This document shows positions 25,949-35,045 of a stretch of 64,000 bases of DNA, in pieces. The stretch covers positions 16,388 to 80,387 of the forward strand of contig NZ_JAGGPM010000026.1 of the NCBI RefSeq assembly GCF_018613835.1, read 5' to 3'. The position numbers and the translations under genes are program-made. The notes under the pieces are model-generated. The model was not told the origin of the DNA. It did no database searches and saw only the letters and a program-made list of their open reading frames with translations. This DNA is from Arthrobacter sp. ISL-5. GTDB taxonomy: Bacteria > Actinomycetota > Actinomycetes > Actinomycetales > Micrococcaceae. Each line of letters opens with the position of its first letter. Within the stretch, counting starts at the first letter, position 1.

Positions 25949-27388
25949 TTGACGATTGTAGAAATGCCGGCCCTGCCACTCCTGCATCACCTCATAGGTG
26001 ATGCACGTGTAGCAGGATCAGAGGTATTGCCAGTATTCAACCCCAGCACCGGAAAGGAAGTCGCTGCGCAAGCCGTCGCCTCCGAGCAGGACGTTGACGC
26101 TGCTGTCCGAGCAGCAACAACGGCCTTCAAGACATGGCGCTCCACGACCTCAGCACAACGTGCAGAGCTGCTCTACAAATTGGCCGATGCCATCGCAGCT
26201 GAGAGCGAAAACTTTGCCAGGCTGGAATCGCTCGACGTTGGCAGGCCAATCACGGCATCGAGAATGGAAATGCCCTTCAACTACGATCCTCTGCGCTATT
26301 TCGCCGGTGCAGCACGCGTATCGCACGGAACCTCGATAGGAAATGTGGGACCCGGGCTACATGCACGGGTGGAGCGTGAGCCAATCGGTGTAGTGGGTCT
26401 TATCATTCCCTGGAACTTCCCACTCCTTGAGGCAGTCTGGAAGATCGCCCCGGCGCTGGCCGCGGGGAACACGCTTGTAATGAAGGTCACCGGTGTGACG
26501 CCGCTCAGTACAACGCGGATTTTCGAACTCGCCTCCAAAATATTTCCCCCGGGGGTCCTGAACCTCATCCTCGGTAACTCCGTTGGCGGAAAGGCGCTGG
26601 CAGCTCACCCGGGCGTTTCCATGGTGTCGCTGACTGGAGCCACGACCACCGGCAAACAGGTGGCCGCGTCCGGTGCGCAGACACTGAAACGCGTGCACCT
26701 CGAGCTGGGAGGCAAGGCGCCCGTGCTCGTGCACCCCGGAATTGACCTCGCGGCAGCGGCAGAATATCTCGCAGGAACCGGCTTCGCGAATTCGGGACAG
26801 GATTGCACAGCTCCGAGTCGTGTCATCGTCCACGAGGCTGCCTACGACGAATTTGTCAGCTATTACCTAAAGCATGCCGGCGACATCAAGGTCGGGGCAG
26901 GGCTGGATGAGACAACCACAATGGGTCCCCTCGTTTCAAAGACTCATCGGGATTCAGTTCAGGGTTTCGTGGACCGGGCGAAGGCGTACGCCGAAATTGC
27001 GCTGGGGGGCGAAGGTGTTGAAGACAACGGCTACTATGTGCAGCCGACCGTCATCCTCGCCCCGGCACAGGACTCGGAAGTCGTCCAAGAAGAGGTCTTT
27101 GGCCCGGTCGTTTCAATTCAGAAGGCTCGTAACGAGGACGAGATGCTCACCTGGGCAAACGACGTGCAGTACGGCCTCTCTGCAAGCGTTTGGAGCAATG
27201 ACATAAACGTCACTCAGCGGGCGGCCCGTGAGCTGGAATTCGGCACTGTATGGATCAACACCCACATGGAGGTGGTCCCCGAAGCACCGTTCGGGGGCTT
27301 CGGGAACTCAGGATACGGCAAAGAGCTCTCCATGATGGCACTGGAGGAATACTCGCGCTACAAAACCGTGATGACGCGGACAAGCTAA
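25949..27388 (+). CDS. Aldehyde dehydrogenase family protein
   Basis: A 479-residue NAD(P)-dependent aldehyde dehydrogenase. IIPWNFPLL is near residue 150, the general-base Glu is in LELGGKAPVLV near 250, the catalytic Cys is in GQDCTAPSR near 285, and EEVFGPVVSI is near 380. The gene appears to start with TTG, preceded by AAAGG; the next in-frame ATG would leave a poorer site. It resembles the betaine/gamma-aminobutyraldehyde group, which suits oxidation of an aldehyde released by amine oxidation. A strong terminator follows. Confidence 0.93.
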   Translation: MTIVEMPALPLLHHLIGDARVAGSEVLPVFNPSTGKEVAAQAVASEQDVDAAVRAATTAFKTWRSTTSAQRAELLYKLADAIAAESENFARLESLDVGRPITASRMEMPFNYDPLRYFAGAARVSHGTSIGNVGPGLHARVEREPIGVVGLIIPWNFPLLEAVWKIAPALAAGNTLVMKVTGVTPLSTTRIFELASKIFPPGVLNLILGNSVGGKALAAHPGVSMVSLTGATTTGKQVAASGAQTLKRVHLELGGKAPVLVHPGIDLAAAAEYLAGTGFANSGQDCTAPSRVIVHEAAYDEFVSYYLKHAGDIKVGAGLDETTTMGPLVSKTHRDSVQGFVDRAKAYAEIALGGEGVEDNGYYVQPTVILAPAQDSEVVQEEVFGPVVSIQKARNEDEMLTWANDVQYGLSASVWSNDINVTQRAARELEFGTVWINTHMEVVPEAPFGGFGNSGYGKELSMMALEEYSRYKTVMTRTS

Positions 27389-27414
27389 CCAACGGCCTAA
27401 GAAAACGCATCCAC

Positions 27415-27448
27415 ATGGAGCCCCGGCAGTACGCCGGGGCTCCATTTT
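27415..27448 (+). terminator. Rho-independent terminator of the module B operon
   Basis: A 13-bp perfect GC-rich stem (27415-27427 with 27433-27445, core GAGCCCCGGC) and a 5-nt loop AGTAC, followed by a short T run, lie 27 bp after the aldehyde dehydrogenase stop. Confidence 0.85.
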
Positions 27449-27656
27449 GCTGCTTAGGAGCCCGTATCACCGTACTCACGCGCAAGATCAGGCTCGAGAG
27501 TACGTTGCTGCTTTGGATGAAATGCCCCCGCTTACCGTGTTTTTCAGCGACGCACTCTTCCGGGCTAGCGGTATGCGCGCGCAATAACGTTAGCCGCATT
27601 TAGGAGAGAAAGGAGGAACTAGCAGTCATACACCTTGCCTACCATTTACAACTTGC

Positions 27657-27726
27657 TGTCAGTGATGGTCGAAAACTGAGCCGTTTCGTGGGCACACCAT
27701 GGCTCAGTTCTCGACCGTCACCGACA
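27657..27726. mobile_element. 70-bp miniature inverted-repeat element with 5-bp target duplication
   Basis: The element begins TGTCAGTGATGGTCGA and ends with its imperfect complement. The inverted repeats are about 26 bp with three mismatches, around an 18-bp centre. It is flanked on both sides by CTTGC (27652-27656 and 27727-27731), a clean 5-bp target-site duplication. TGT...ACA termini with a 5-bp duplication are typical of elements moved by integrase-core DDE transposases (IS21, Tn552, Tn7 type). It encodes nothing and must have moved in trans. Confidence 0.78.
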
Positions 27727-27958
27727 CTTGCCCGCCGTGCATGACTGCATCCGAGGTATCAATCAACGGCCCGTCCTCGGCGGTCGTTCCCGCCATAACC
27801 AACCAGATTGGTTCTTTACCAAGAAATGCAGTCTAAGTCCTCAACTGTTCCAATTTAAAGATTATGCGGGCTCGGCTAAAATCGCGGAATCGGGCCAAAA
27901 ACTATGCCCTCTTCCGAAGCAGTGATACTCCAAAATTTATCCCCAAGGAGCTAAGATT

Positions 27959-29248
27959 TTGTCTACTAGTACCGCTGTCTCTACGAAAAAGTCCACACCA
28001 GCCAGAGCAGCATTGGCAGGGTTTCTGGGTAGTACCGTGGAATTCTATGATTTGGTTGCCTACGGCACGGCAGCAGCGTTCGTTTTCGGGCCCCTTTTCT
28101 TCAGTCAAGCCAGCCCTGCGGCAGCCACCGCCCTTTCCTTCGCGACGTTCGCAAGCGGTTATCTCGTACGCCCTCTCGGCGGTCTCCTATTCGGGCATAT
28201 AGCAGACACCAGAGGACGCCGATTGTCCATGATATTAACCCTACTCCTCATGGGAGGAGCAACCGTACTCGTCGGTTTACTACCCACCCATGCAATGATC
28301 GGCGACTGGGCCCCCGTCCTCCTCGTCTTCTTCCGTTTACTTCAGGGCCTCGCCGTCGGCGGAGAACAGGGCGGGGCAATGACGCTTGTAGTCGAACACG
28401 CCCCGGCGGGGCGTAGTGGATTTTTCGGTTCTTTTGCAACCGCGGGAACGCAGGCGGGAACCGTACTCGCCACCGGTGTCTTTGCCTTGGCTTCCTTGTT
28501 GCCAACGGATCAGTTCATGGCCTGGGGCTGGCGCATACCTTTTCTCGCCAGCGTTGTGATTATTGTCGTCGCCTACTTCGTTAGAAACTCCTTGCACGAG
28601 GCGGAGGAGTTCCTCGCGATTAAGGAAAAAGTTCCGACAAACCCGATAATGAATGCACTCCGGCACGATCTCCGACAGGTTCTGGGAGTAACGCTGGTCT
28701 ATTCATCCGTCCACGTGGGATGGTACGTTCTTACGGTTTTCAGTCTCAGCTATGCAGTTTCCGCCGGTGTCGACCGGACGTCTATGTTGTGGATCGTCGC
28801 CGCCTCGGCCGGCGCCGTTATCTTTATGAACCCCGTTTGGGGCGCGCTTTCAGACCGATACGGCCGGCGCCGCCTGCTCGTCACGGGACTGATCTGTTAC
28901 GGAATCATGATGTTTCTTTACTTTGGTGCTGTCGCACTGGGGAGTCCTTGGCTAATCCTTCTTACCATGGTGCTTGCAACGGCAACCGGACACGCAGCGC
29001 TCAATGGCATTACCCCGGCGTTCTTCATCGAACACCTTCCGGTCGAAACGCGAGCTACGGCCAGCGGCATGGGTATACAGGTTTCGGCTGTTCTCGGGGG
29101 TTTTGTGCCTTTGATCGCAACAGGGCTCGCCGGGACCTCATGGGGAACTTCCGCGGTCAGCGCGGCTGCTGCAATCGTCTTCTCAGTCAGTATCATCAGC
29201 ATTCTCACGCTGTTCCCGACCCGCGTCCTGCGAGGGGACGCCACCTAG
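27959..29248 (+). CDS. MHS-family (ProP/ShiA-type) MFS transporter
   Basis: A 429-residue metabolite:proton symporter with 12 predicted helices. The first helix motif GFLGSTVEFYDLVAYGTAAA, the loop 2-3 motif GHIADTRGRRLSM and the helix 4 LQGLAVGGEQGGA are all diagnostic of the MHS group. The start is TTG at 27959, with AAGGAG about 7 nt upstream. It probably imports the substrate of module B. It has its own upstream region after the terminator and the miniature element. Confidence 0.9.
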   Translation: MSTSTAVSTKKSTPARAALAGFLGSTVEFYDLVAYGTAAAFVFGPLFFSQASPAAATALSFATFASGYLVRPLGGLLFGHIADTRGRRLSMILTLLLMGGATVLVGLLPTHAMIGDWAPVLLVFFRLLQGLAVGGEQGGAMTLVVEHAPAGRSGFFGSFATAGTQAGTVLATGVFALASLLPTDQFMAWGWRIPFLASVVIIVVAYFVRNSLHEAEEFLAIKEKVPTNPIMNALRHDLRQVLGVTLVYSSVHVGWYVLTVFSLSYAVSAGVDRTSMLWIVAASAGAVIFMNPVWGALSDRYGRRRLLVTGLICYGIMMFLYFGAVALGSPWLILLTMVLATATGHAALNGITPAFFIEHLPVETRATASGMGIQVSAVLGGFVPLIATGLAGTSWGTSAVSAAAAIVFSVSIISILTLFPTRVLRGDAT

Positions 29249-29596
29249 CAAATGGTGTCTACCTGGCTCTGGGCACCCGTGTTTTTAACACCCTAGTATC
29301 CGTATTGTGGCCCTTCGCAGATGAGCATGGTTGTCTGTTGCCGGTAGGGCGGGCTGGCGGACGGTGTTGTTGAAACCAAAGAACGGGCCAGCGGGGAGGT
29401 GGAGAACGTGGCCTGGAAGCCGCTGCCGCGTATTTGGTTGCGCTGATCGGGAAGCCGCAGGCTTACCCCGATGGCGGACAGCGCCGCCTGCACCCCGCAC
29501 GCTTGCAGAGGGAGGAATCCGCCCTGACTCCCCTTTGGGTGTACCGAGAGCACTTCCCAAAGGGCCAAGACCCTGAACAACCCGAAGGAAAGATCG
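29249..29596. other. Intergenic stretch without a recognisable gene
   Basis: Very GC-rich sequence open in several frames but with no start, ribosome binding site or family resemblance that singles one out. One plus-strand frame near 29410-29590 reads protein-like but lacks a start. Confidence 0.4.
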
Positions 29597-29935
29597 ATGA
29601 CCACCAGTTCCTCCGCCGTGGCCCTCACGGTCCCCGCCACCAACCGTGGTGCTGGGAAAGAAGCTTTCGCCCACGGATGGGGGGACGGATCCCAGGCCAT
29701 GATCCAGCCGTTGATCCTGGAACTTTCCGTCCGGATCAGCCGCAGGGCCGCGCTCCTGAAGGCGTCATCCAATAACCCGGCTCCGTACTCCGAGGACATA
29801 GCCGCTCTCGCATGGATTCAGCAATCCCTGGAAGACGTTGAAGCCACCATCATTGGGCTGTCGGAGGCAAAGCGCCGCCGTTCTGCGGCGTTCCAGGGTC
29901 CGGACCCTTCTTCTGCTGGAAACCTCGTTCCCTAA
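29597..29935 (+). CDS. Hypothetical protein
   Basis: A 112-residue frame with a good GAAGGAAAG site 5 nt before its ATG. The middle (PLILELSVRISRRAALLKAS and IAALAWIQQSLEDVEATIIG) is predicted helical; the ends are low-complexity. The C-terminal 21 codons lie in the first copy of a 79-bp tandem duplication. No family is recognised. Position and composition suggest the set of small accessory proteins common in Arthrobacter islands. Confidence 0.5.
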   Translation: MTTSSSAVALTVPATNRGAGKEAFAHGWGDGSQAMIQPLILELSVRISRRAALLKASSNNPAPYSEDIAALAWIQQSLEDVEATIIGLSEAKRRRSAAFQGPDPSSAGNLVP

Positions 29936-30037
29936 GTTCCGCCGGGCCAACCGCCGCCGTTCTGCGGCGTTCCAGGGTCCGGACCCTTCTTCTGCTGGAA
30001 ACCTCGTTCCCTAAGTTCCGCCGGGCCAACCGCCGCC
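29873..30037. repeat. 79-bp tandem duplication
   Basis: Two consecutive perfect copies (29873-29951 and 29952-30030) followed by a 7-bp partial third. The duplication covers the end and stop codon of the hypothetical gene at 29597, so the second copy is non-coding. The identity of the copies points to a recent event or an assembly-sensitive site. Confidence 0.9.
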
Positions 30038-30151
30038 TCGATCAAGGCTCCTGTTGACCATGCCGGCGGGCCGCCGTTCTTCCCCTCGACGCCAAGGGCA
30101 TCTGGCGTGCCAAAGTACGTATCACCGCCCTCAGAGTAAGGACTCATCACC

Positions 30152-30370
30152 ATGCACACAACAAACTGTTGTCTCGAGGTAGCCGTTAAAACCCGAAGGG
30201 AACTGGACGCCGCCCTGGAGGAGGCGGTGGATCTGCTGAAGCCGGCGGCGATGACCGGACAGGTCGGCATCTCCGTGACGCGGCTGGCCCCGGGGCGCTA
30301 TGCGGCGCGTCTGAACGCCGACGTTCCCGCGGGCCTGACCATCGAAATATGGGGCAGTGAGCCGCGGTGA
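30152..30370 (+). CDS. Small conserved-type protein, first in a two-gene pair
   Basis: A 72-residue protein with AAGGA about 9 nt before the ATG. The pattern TRRELDAALEEAVD, then GISVTRLAPGRYAARLNADV followed by PAGL, recurs in two other frames of this window (51264-51500 and 53597-53806). This defines a small family of unknown role with a helix-then-beta layout. The stop overlaps the next start by 4 bp. Confidence 0.68.
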   Translation: MHTTNCCLEVAVKTRRELDAALEEAVDLLKPAAMTGQVGISVTRLAPGRYAARLNADVPAGLTIEIWGSEPR

Positions 30371-30774
30371 GCCAGGGGCCGCAAGGTGTCTCCGCTGCGA
30401 CGGCCAGCAGCGATTTTAATATGGTCTGCCCTGCTTCCCGCGAGGCCGGCTGCTCGCTGCGTGCGGCGGCCGTCGAGGCAGTGCCGGGGAGAAACGGGTT
30501 GAAGGAGTCGCTGACAGCATGCGAAATCGACATCTTCCTGTCCCTGGCCCGCGGCCACCGCATCGTGGTGAGAGACCACGAAACGGGGGCATTGTGGCGC
30601 GGATCGGTTGACATGACGTTTCCCGAACACGGATTCGTCTGGGTTATCACGGACTTCGGCGAACGGAAGTTGCTCGATATTGGCGTGCACACGCTCTGGC
30701 GGCCAGATGAGTCGCGAGCTTGCGCCAGCGTCCGCCGGGAAGCTGGCAACGGCACCGGCCAGCTGGAATCATGA
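30367..30774 (+). CDS. Hypothetical protein, second in a two-gene pair
   Basis: A 135-residue frame starting with GTG inside the stop of the preceding gene. The C-terminal half (HRIVVRDHETGALWRGSVDM, then FVWVITDFGERKLLDIGVHT) has a beta-rich layout. It resembles the 81-residue protein at 44788 in its order of elements: a basic strand, an aromatic turn, a W-[IV]-I segment with D/E-x-G, and a final TL. Function unknown. Confidence 0.6.
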   Translation: MSQGPQGVSAATASSDFNMVCPASREAGCSLRAAAVEAVPGRNGLKESLTACEIDIFLSLARGHRIVVRDHETGALWRGSVDMTFPEHGFVWVITDFGERKLLDIGVHTLWRPDESRACASVRREAGNGTGQLES

Positions 30775-30822
30775 CCCTCCCAATGACGCGTTTAAGCATG
30801 GTTGGTGACCCTTCTATAGTTG

Positions 30823-31893
30823 TCAAGCGCTGCAGAGGTACGGATTTGTCGCGTTGAGTGTTCGGTAGATCCGCCGGGCGAGATAGCGTTTCACGCACCG
30901 GCGGATTTCCCTTGTGGTCCGCCCTTCGGCTTGTCGTTTCTCGACGTATTCGATGGTTTTGGCGTCGAATGTCATCCTGCTGCGGGCGACCACGTGCAGT
31001 GCTTTGTTCAGGGTTCTGTCTCCGCCGCGGTTGAGTCTGTGCCGGATGGTGTTGCCGGAAGAGGCCGGAATCGGGTTCACCCCGGCCAGGGAGGCGAAGG
31101 CGGCCTCGGAACGTACCCTGCCTTGGTGGGACCACGCGGTAAGGCAGATGGCGGCCGTGACGGGACCGAAGCCGGTTTCCTGCAGTAATGGTGCGGCTTC
31201 GCTGATTTCGACCAGTTCGGTGATCCGGGCATTGTTGGTCTTGATGTCCGCGTCGAGCTCGCAGATGCGTTTGGCCAGCCGGACTGCTTCGGAGCGGGCA
31301 ACGGACAGGGCGAGCGGTTCTTCACGGGCACGCCAGCGGGACACCTCGACGATCTGGGTTCCGGTCAAGGATTTACGGGTGTCAAGACCAAGGTCGTTCA
31401 CCCGGAGCAGCGCGGTCAACGCGTTCACCGCCCGGGTGCGGTCGGTGGTCATGGACTCACGCGCGCAGACCAGAACCCGCAAGGCTGCGCGAACCCCTTC
31501 ATTCAGCCGCGGCCGGCGCAACTGCTGCTCCTCCAAGGGCAGGACGGCGGCGGCGATCCGGTGCGCGTCCAATGGATCAGACTTACCAATTCCGTGATGG
31601 GCCCGGGCATCCATGCGCGCGGCTTCGGCAACCTCGTAACCGACAGCGCTGACAGCACCGGCCAGCAGCGCCCCGTAGGAAGCAGCGCCCTCGATCACCC
31701 ATAGGGTAGCAAGGTCAGCGCCGGTGCGGCGCGCCACCCCGGTGATGGCCCGGTTGATGCCGGCGCTGGTGGTTGGAAAATCCCGCGTCTCGAGCAGTTC
31801 GCCGGTCGCGGTGGCGATGATGGCGTAGACATGGTTTTTGGCGTGAGTGTCAACGCCCACGACAAATGGGTGGGAATGAGCAACGATAGACAT
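30823..31893 (-). CDS. IS110-family transposase
   Basis: A 356-residue DEDD transposase. The N-terminal RuvC-like domain begins FVVGVDTHAKNHVYAI, and KSDPLDAHRIA lies near residue 105. The C-terminal transposase_20 region has GFGPVTAAICLTAW and IPASSGNTIRHRLNRGGDR with the catalytic Ser. Length is complete. IS110 elements lack classical inverted repeats, so the outer boundaries cannot be set from this sequence alone. Confidence 0.93.
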   Translation of the reverse strand: MSIVAHSHPFVVGVDTHAKNHVYAIIATATGELLETRDFPTTSAGINRAITGVARRTGADLATLWVIEGAASYGALLAGAVSAVGYEVAEAARMDARAHHGIGKSDPLDAHRIAAAVLPLEEQQLRRPRLNEGVRAALRVLVCARESMTTDRTRAVNALTALLRVNDLGLDTRKSLTGTQIVEVSRWRAREEPLALSVARSEAVRLAKRICELDADIKTNNARITELVEISEAAPLLQETGFGPVTAAICLTAWSHQGRVRSEAAFASLAGVNPIPASSGNTIRHRLNRGGDRTLNKALHVVARSRMTFDAKTIEYVEKRQAEGRTTREIRRCVKRYLARRIYRTLNATNPYLCSA

Positions 31894-32201
31894 GGCGGTT
31901 CTGGCACCTTCCTCTTTTCGCGGATATGGTCAGGCCCGTGCACGGCCGCTACCAGTCCGGGTAGAGGTCACTTCGGAACAGCACTGTGACGAGCCACGCC
32001 CCTTGGGGCGGGCAACCTTCTGATCAAGTTACCGAGGTGGGCCGGGAAGGTACCGGCCGCCCACCCCGCGGACGGACAAGTCACCACAAGGGCACCCAAC
32101 GGGGGGGGCCAAGTGTTTGATGAGTCACGGCCACAGGGCGGAACGGCCAGCACCTACTCTGCCAGCCAGTCCCAGACCAGCCACCCCAATCCTCACAGTG
32201 T
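31894..32201. other. Non-coding stretch between IS110 and ISL3 sequences
   Basis: No gene with start and ribosome binding site is visible. It probably contains the end of the IS110 element and contains an eight-G run near 32102. Confidence 0.4.
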
Positions 32202-32300
32202 TTGATCCGGTAGGGGCGGTGGCCCCCTGCGGCGAGCAGGCATCGGAGCCGGTAGTTGGTGAAGTTTCCGGAAGCCCCGGGCGATTCGGCGGGTTTCTTG
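32202..32300 (-). pseudogene. ISL3 transposase 3'-end remnant
   Basis: About 100 bp closely match the last coding part of the adjacent intact ISL3 transposase: the reverse strand reads RRIARGFR and NYRLRCLLAAGGHRPYRIK in two frames. It diverges afterwards. It lies in the same orientation just outside the intact element's left end, so a related older copy stood here before. Confidence 0.75.
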
Positions 32301-32315
32301 AGACGTCCGTTGTTG

Positions 32316-33802
32316 GGGCCCTTCGCATTTAGACACGGTTTGTCTTTTTGATTCGGTAGGGGCGGTGGCCGCCGGCGGCGAGCAGGCATCTGAGTCTGTA
32401 GTTGGTGAAGTTGCGGAAGCCGCGGGCGATTCGGCGGGTGGTTTCGATGACGCCATTGATCGCCTCGGTGGGCCCGTTGGAGGCTCCCTGGGTGTCGAAG
32501 TAGGCCAGAATGGCCGCCTTCCATTGTTTGAGTGTCCGGCCGAGGCGTGCGACTTCCGGGATCGGGCAGGTAGGGAACGACGCAATCACCTCTTTGACGA
32601 GTTCACGGCCACGTTCCGGCCTGGCGTGGTAGATGTTGCGGAGCTTCTGATAGCACTGCCATGCCAACGTGACTTCGTGGTCCGGGTCCCCGCTGGTAAG
32701 TTTCGCGTCCAGCCGTGCAGACTGTTTCTCGCTGAGGCGTTCGGCACCGATCTGCAGGGTCCGCCGGATCCCGTAGAGCGGGTCGCCTTTGCGGCCGCGG
32801 TGCCCCAGGGTGTCCTGCTGGACGCGGCGGCGGACTTCGTCGACCATGGCTGAGCCGAGCTTCACGACATGGAACGCGTCTAGGACGGTGATGGCTTCGG
32901 GCAGCTCGTCGCGGATCGCGTTGGCGTAGCCGCGGAACGGGTCCAGCGCCGCTGTCTTGATCCCGGCGGTAAATTCAACGCCGCGGTCTTTGAGCCAGTC
33001 AGCGTACGCCTTACCCGACCGGCCCGGAACCAGGTCCAGTAACCGGGCATGCACCAAACCGTGTGCATCGCGGGTGTGGTCCACGATCCCGGTAACCATG
33101 CCGGACCCTGGCGGGCCGGTATGGGCCCAGACATGCTCGTCGACGCCGAGCGCATCCACCCCGGATAGCCGGTCCGCCGCTGCAACCCGGCGGGAGGCCT
33201 CCACCCGCACCGCATCCCAGACGGTGTGCCAGGAAACGTCGAGCTGATGAGCCAGCGCCGAAACGGAGGTATCGAAACGCTGCAGCGCGTCAGTCGCCCA
33301 ACCCACCGCGCGGGCGGTCAGTTTCGCCCGCGGTCCTGTCAGCGGGTGCTCCTCGGTGAACGTTGTCCTGGGGCAGTCCGGGTCCGGGCACCGCCAGACA
33401 CGCTTGTCCCACAGCAGCCGCACCGGCCGGCCGAAACACGGGGTGTCATGGAGCCGGACCTGGCGGCGTCCGTGGCCAACCGCGACGACGCCGCAGTCAG
33501 GACAACCGGCGAGGTCATCCCCGGTTTCGGTGCGCAGAAGCAGGCCGGCCGCAGTTGCCGTGACGGAGCTGACGTGGATGCCCTCGACACCGAGCAGCGC
33601 GTCAGCGCGTGTGCACCAGCGGCCATGGGAACAAGACATAGAGTTAGTCATGTCAGGGTCTCTTTTGGGTATTGGTTTGCTTGGTCGCAACCAATTCAAA
33701 GAGCCCTGACCTCTTTTCCGCCGCACCACGCCGCACCACAAACAGCCAACCCCGCGGCGGCACTTTCAGACCGCCCTAACCACGCTCATCTGTGAAGGGC
33801 CC
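32316..33802 (-). mobile_element. ISL3-family insertion sequence
   Basis: Ends begin GGGCCCTTCGCA on the left and GGGCCCTTCACA (inward, complement) on the right. This gives an imperfect inverted repeat with nine identical outer bases and further matches to about 25 bp. The element encloses one full-length transposase gene. The flanking octamers do not match, so no target duplication is evident, probably because of the neighbouring remnant. Confidence 0.7.
32329..33651 (-). CDS. ISL3-family transposase
   Basis: A 440-residue ISL3 transposase. The N-terminal zinc-binding region carries CPDCGVVAVGHG and a second cysteine pair in CPDPDCPRTTF; the helix-turn-helix is VSALAHQLDVSWHTVWDAV. The DDE domain has LGVDEHVW, AITVLDAFHVVKLG and the terminal SNGPTEAINGVIETTRRIAR. 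ATG at 33651 (MTNSMSCSHG) is preferred to the upstream open extension. It is complete and probably functional. Confidence 0.93.
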   Translation of the reverse strand: MTNSMSCSHGRWCTRADALLGVEGIHVSSVTATAAGLLLRTETGDDLAGCPDCGVVAVGHGRRQVRLHDTPCFGRPVRLLWDKRVWRCPDPDCPRTTFTEEHPLTGPRAKLTARAVGWATDALQRFDTSVSALAHQLDVSWHTVWDAVRVEASRRVAAADRLSGVDALGVDEHVWAHTGPPGSGMVTGIVDHTRDAHGLVHARLLDLVPGRSGKAYADWLKDRGVEFTAGIKTAALDPFRGYANAIRDELPEAITVLDAFHVVKLGSAMVDEVRRRVQQDTLGHRGRKGDPLYGIRRTLQIGAERLSEKQSARLDAKLTSGDPDHEVTLAWQCYQKLRNIYHARPERGRELVKEVIASFPTCPIPEVARLGRTLKQWKAAILAYFDTQGASNGPTEAINGVIETTRRIARGFRNFTNYRLRCLLAAGGHRPYRIKKTNRV

Positions 33803-34195
33803 GTATTGTCAACCCAGCTCTCCCATACCCTCGGCAGGGTAACCGGCCCCAGTATTTCCGCTCAGGTCAGACAGCCGGGCGATGCCGACCCTATTGAAAT
33901 CCCAACAGTCCACGAGCTGACGCTAGGCGGACGTCCAGCCCTTCCAACCTTCAGGCGCGGGCCCTCTTGGGGCAGGTGCAGTGATCGAACGCAGCCTACG
34001 TGTGGCCCTTCACTCCCCTCCAGCCATAACTCCAGGAGCTGCTGATCCATGAGGTGAAGAAACGCACCATCTGGATCCTTCCCAACAAGTGGAGACTTTG
34101 TCTGTTAAATCAACCAGTTTCTTCCGCTTAGAGGCAGCGTAGCGTCGTATCAAAGGTGCCGCTCCATCATGTTGGACGGCGGAAAGGAAATAACT
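33803..34195. other. Upstream region of module C, no gene seen
   Basis: Between the ISL3 right end and the SDR-like gene no convincing frame is present. The last 30 bp hold the GGAAAGGA site for the next gene. A promoter is expected here but no clear -35/-10 pair stands out. Confidence 0.4.
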
Positions 34196-34987
34196 ATGTC
34201 TCCAGCACGAATTCATAAGCCTCTATCGGAAACGTCGGTGCTGATCGCCGGAGGAAGCTCAGGCATCGGCTTCGCAAGTGCCCTGGCTTTCGTCGACGCC
34301 GGTGTGCCACAGATAGTGCTGTTGTCCAAAAATGAGGAACGCGGAGAATTTGCACGTGACCAGGTTCAGCGGCGAAGCAACCGTACTAAGGTGACGTTCA
34401 TCCCGTGCGATGCGACAAACCCGGAAGAAGTCAGTCGGGCCGTCGCGAAAGCACATAGCGAAATGGGCGCTATCGATGCCCTTGTAACATCCGTTTCCGC
34501 CCCCAGCGTTCCCGAGCTGTTGCACCGCACCAAGCTTGCAGACATACCTGACATGTTGGCCCTGCAAGCTCTTCCGCCGATGTTGCTAACCCGGGCGGTG
34601 TTTCCCATCATGGAGGCTTCCGGAGGCGGCTCCATTGTGAACGTGGCGTCGGACGCCGCTAAGCTCGCAACCCCCGGCGAAAGTGTACTCGGCGGAGCGA
34701 TGGCGGCAATTGTGATGTTCTCGAGAGTAGCGGCGATCGAAGGTAAACGCCACGGGATTCGGGTCAACACGCTTACGCCGTCCCTTCTCACGGACACTGC
34801 CACAACCGCACGGGCCACTGAGAGCGGTTTCAGCAAAAAGCTTTTTGAAAAGGCAGCCTTGCTCGCGGACCTAGGGGTGCCCGAGTCAGCCGACCAAGCC
34901 GAACTCGTGGTGTTCCTTTCGAGTCCGGCAGCGGCTCGCCTCACAGGCCAGGCCATCAGCGTTAACGGCGGGATTTCAGCGGCGTGA
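34196..34987 (+). CDS. SDR-fold protein lacking the YxxxK catalytic motif
   Basis: A 263-residue short-chain dehydrogenase/reductase fold. The cofactor motif IAGGSSGIGFASAL lies at residues 17-30 and the usual ending QAISVNGGISAA is present. The central Ser152 (IVNVASD) is in place, but the positions of the catalytic Tyr and Lys, 13 and 17 residues further on, are Leu165 and Met169. The start at 34196 follows GGAAAGGA. It may be a non-oxidoreductase SDR (scaffold, lyase-like) or inactive. It is followed 58 bp later by an enoyl-CoA hydratase. Confidence 0.85.
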   Translation: MSPARIHKPLSETSVLIAGGSSGIGFASALAFVDAGVPQIVLLSKNEERGEFARDQVQRRSNRTKVTFIPCDATNPEEVSRAVAKAHSEMGAIDALVTSVSAPSVPELLHRTKLADIPDMLALQALPPMLLTRAVFPIMEASGGGSIVNVASDAAKLATPGESVLGGAMAAIVMFSRVAAIEGKRHGIRVNTLTPSLLTDTATTARATESGFSKKLFEKAALLADLGVPESADQAELVVFLSSPAAARLTGQAISVNGGISAA

Positions 34988-35045
34988 CCCCAAGGATAGA
35001 GTCGAAAACACCACGATCTTGGGCTAGTAGAGATGGATATCAACC

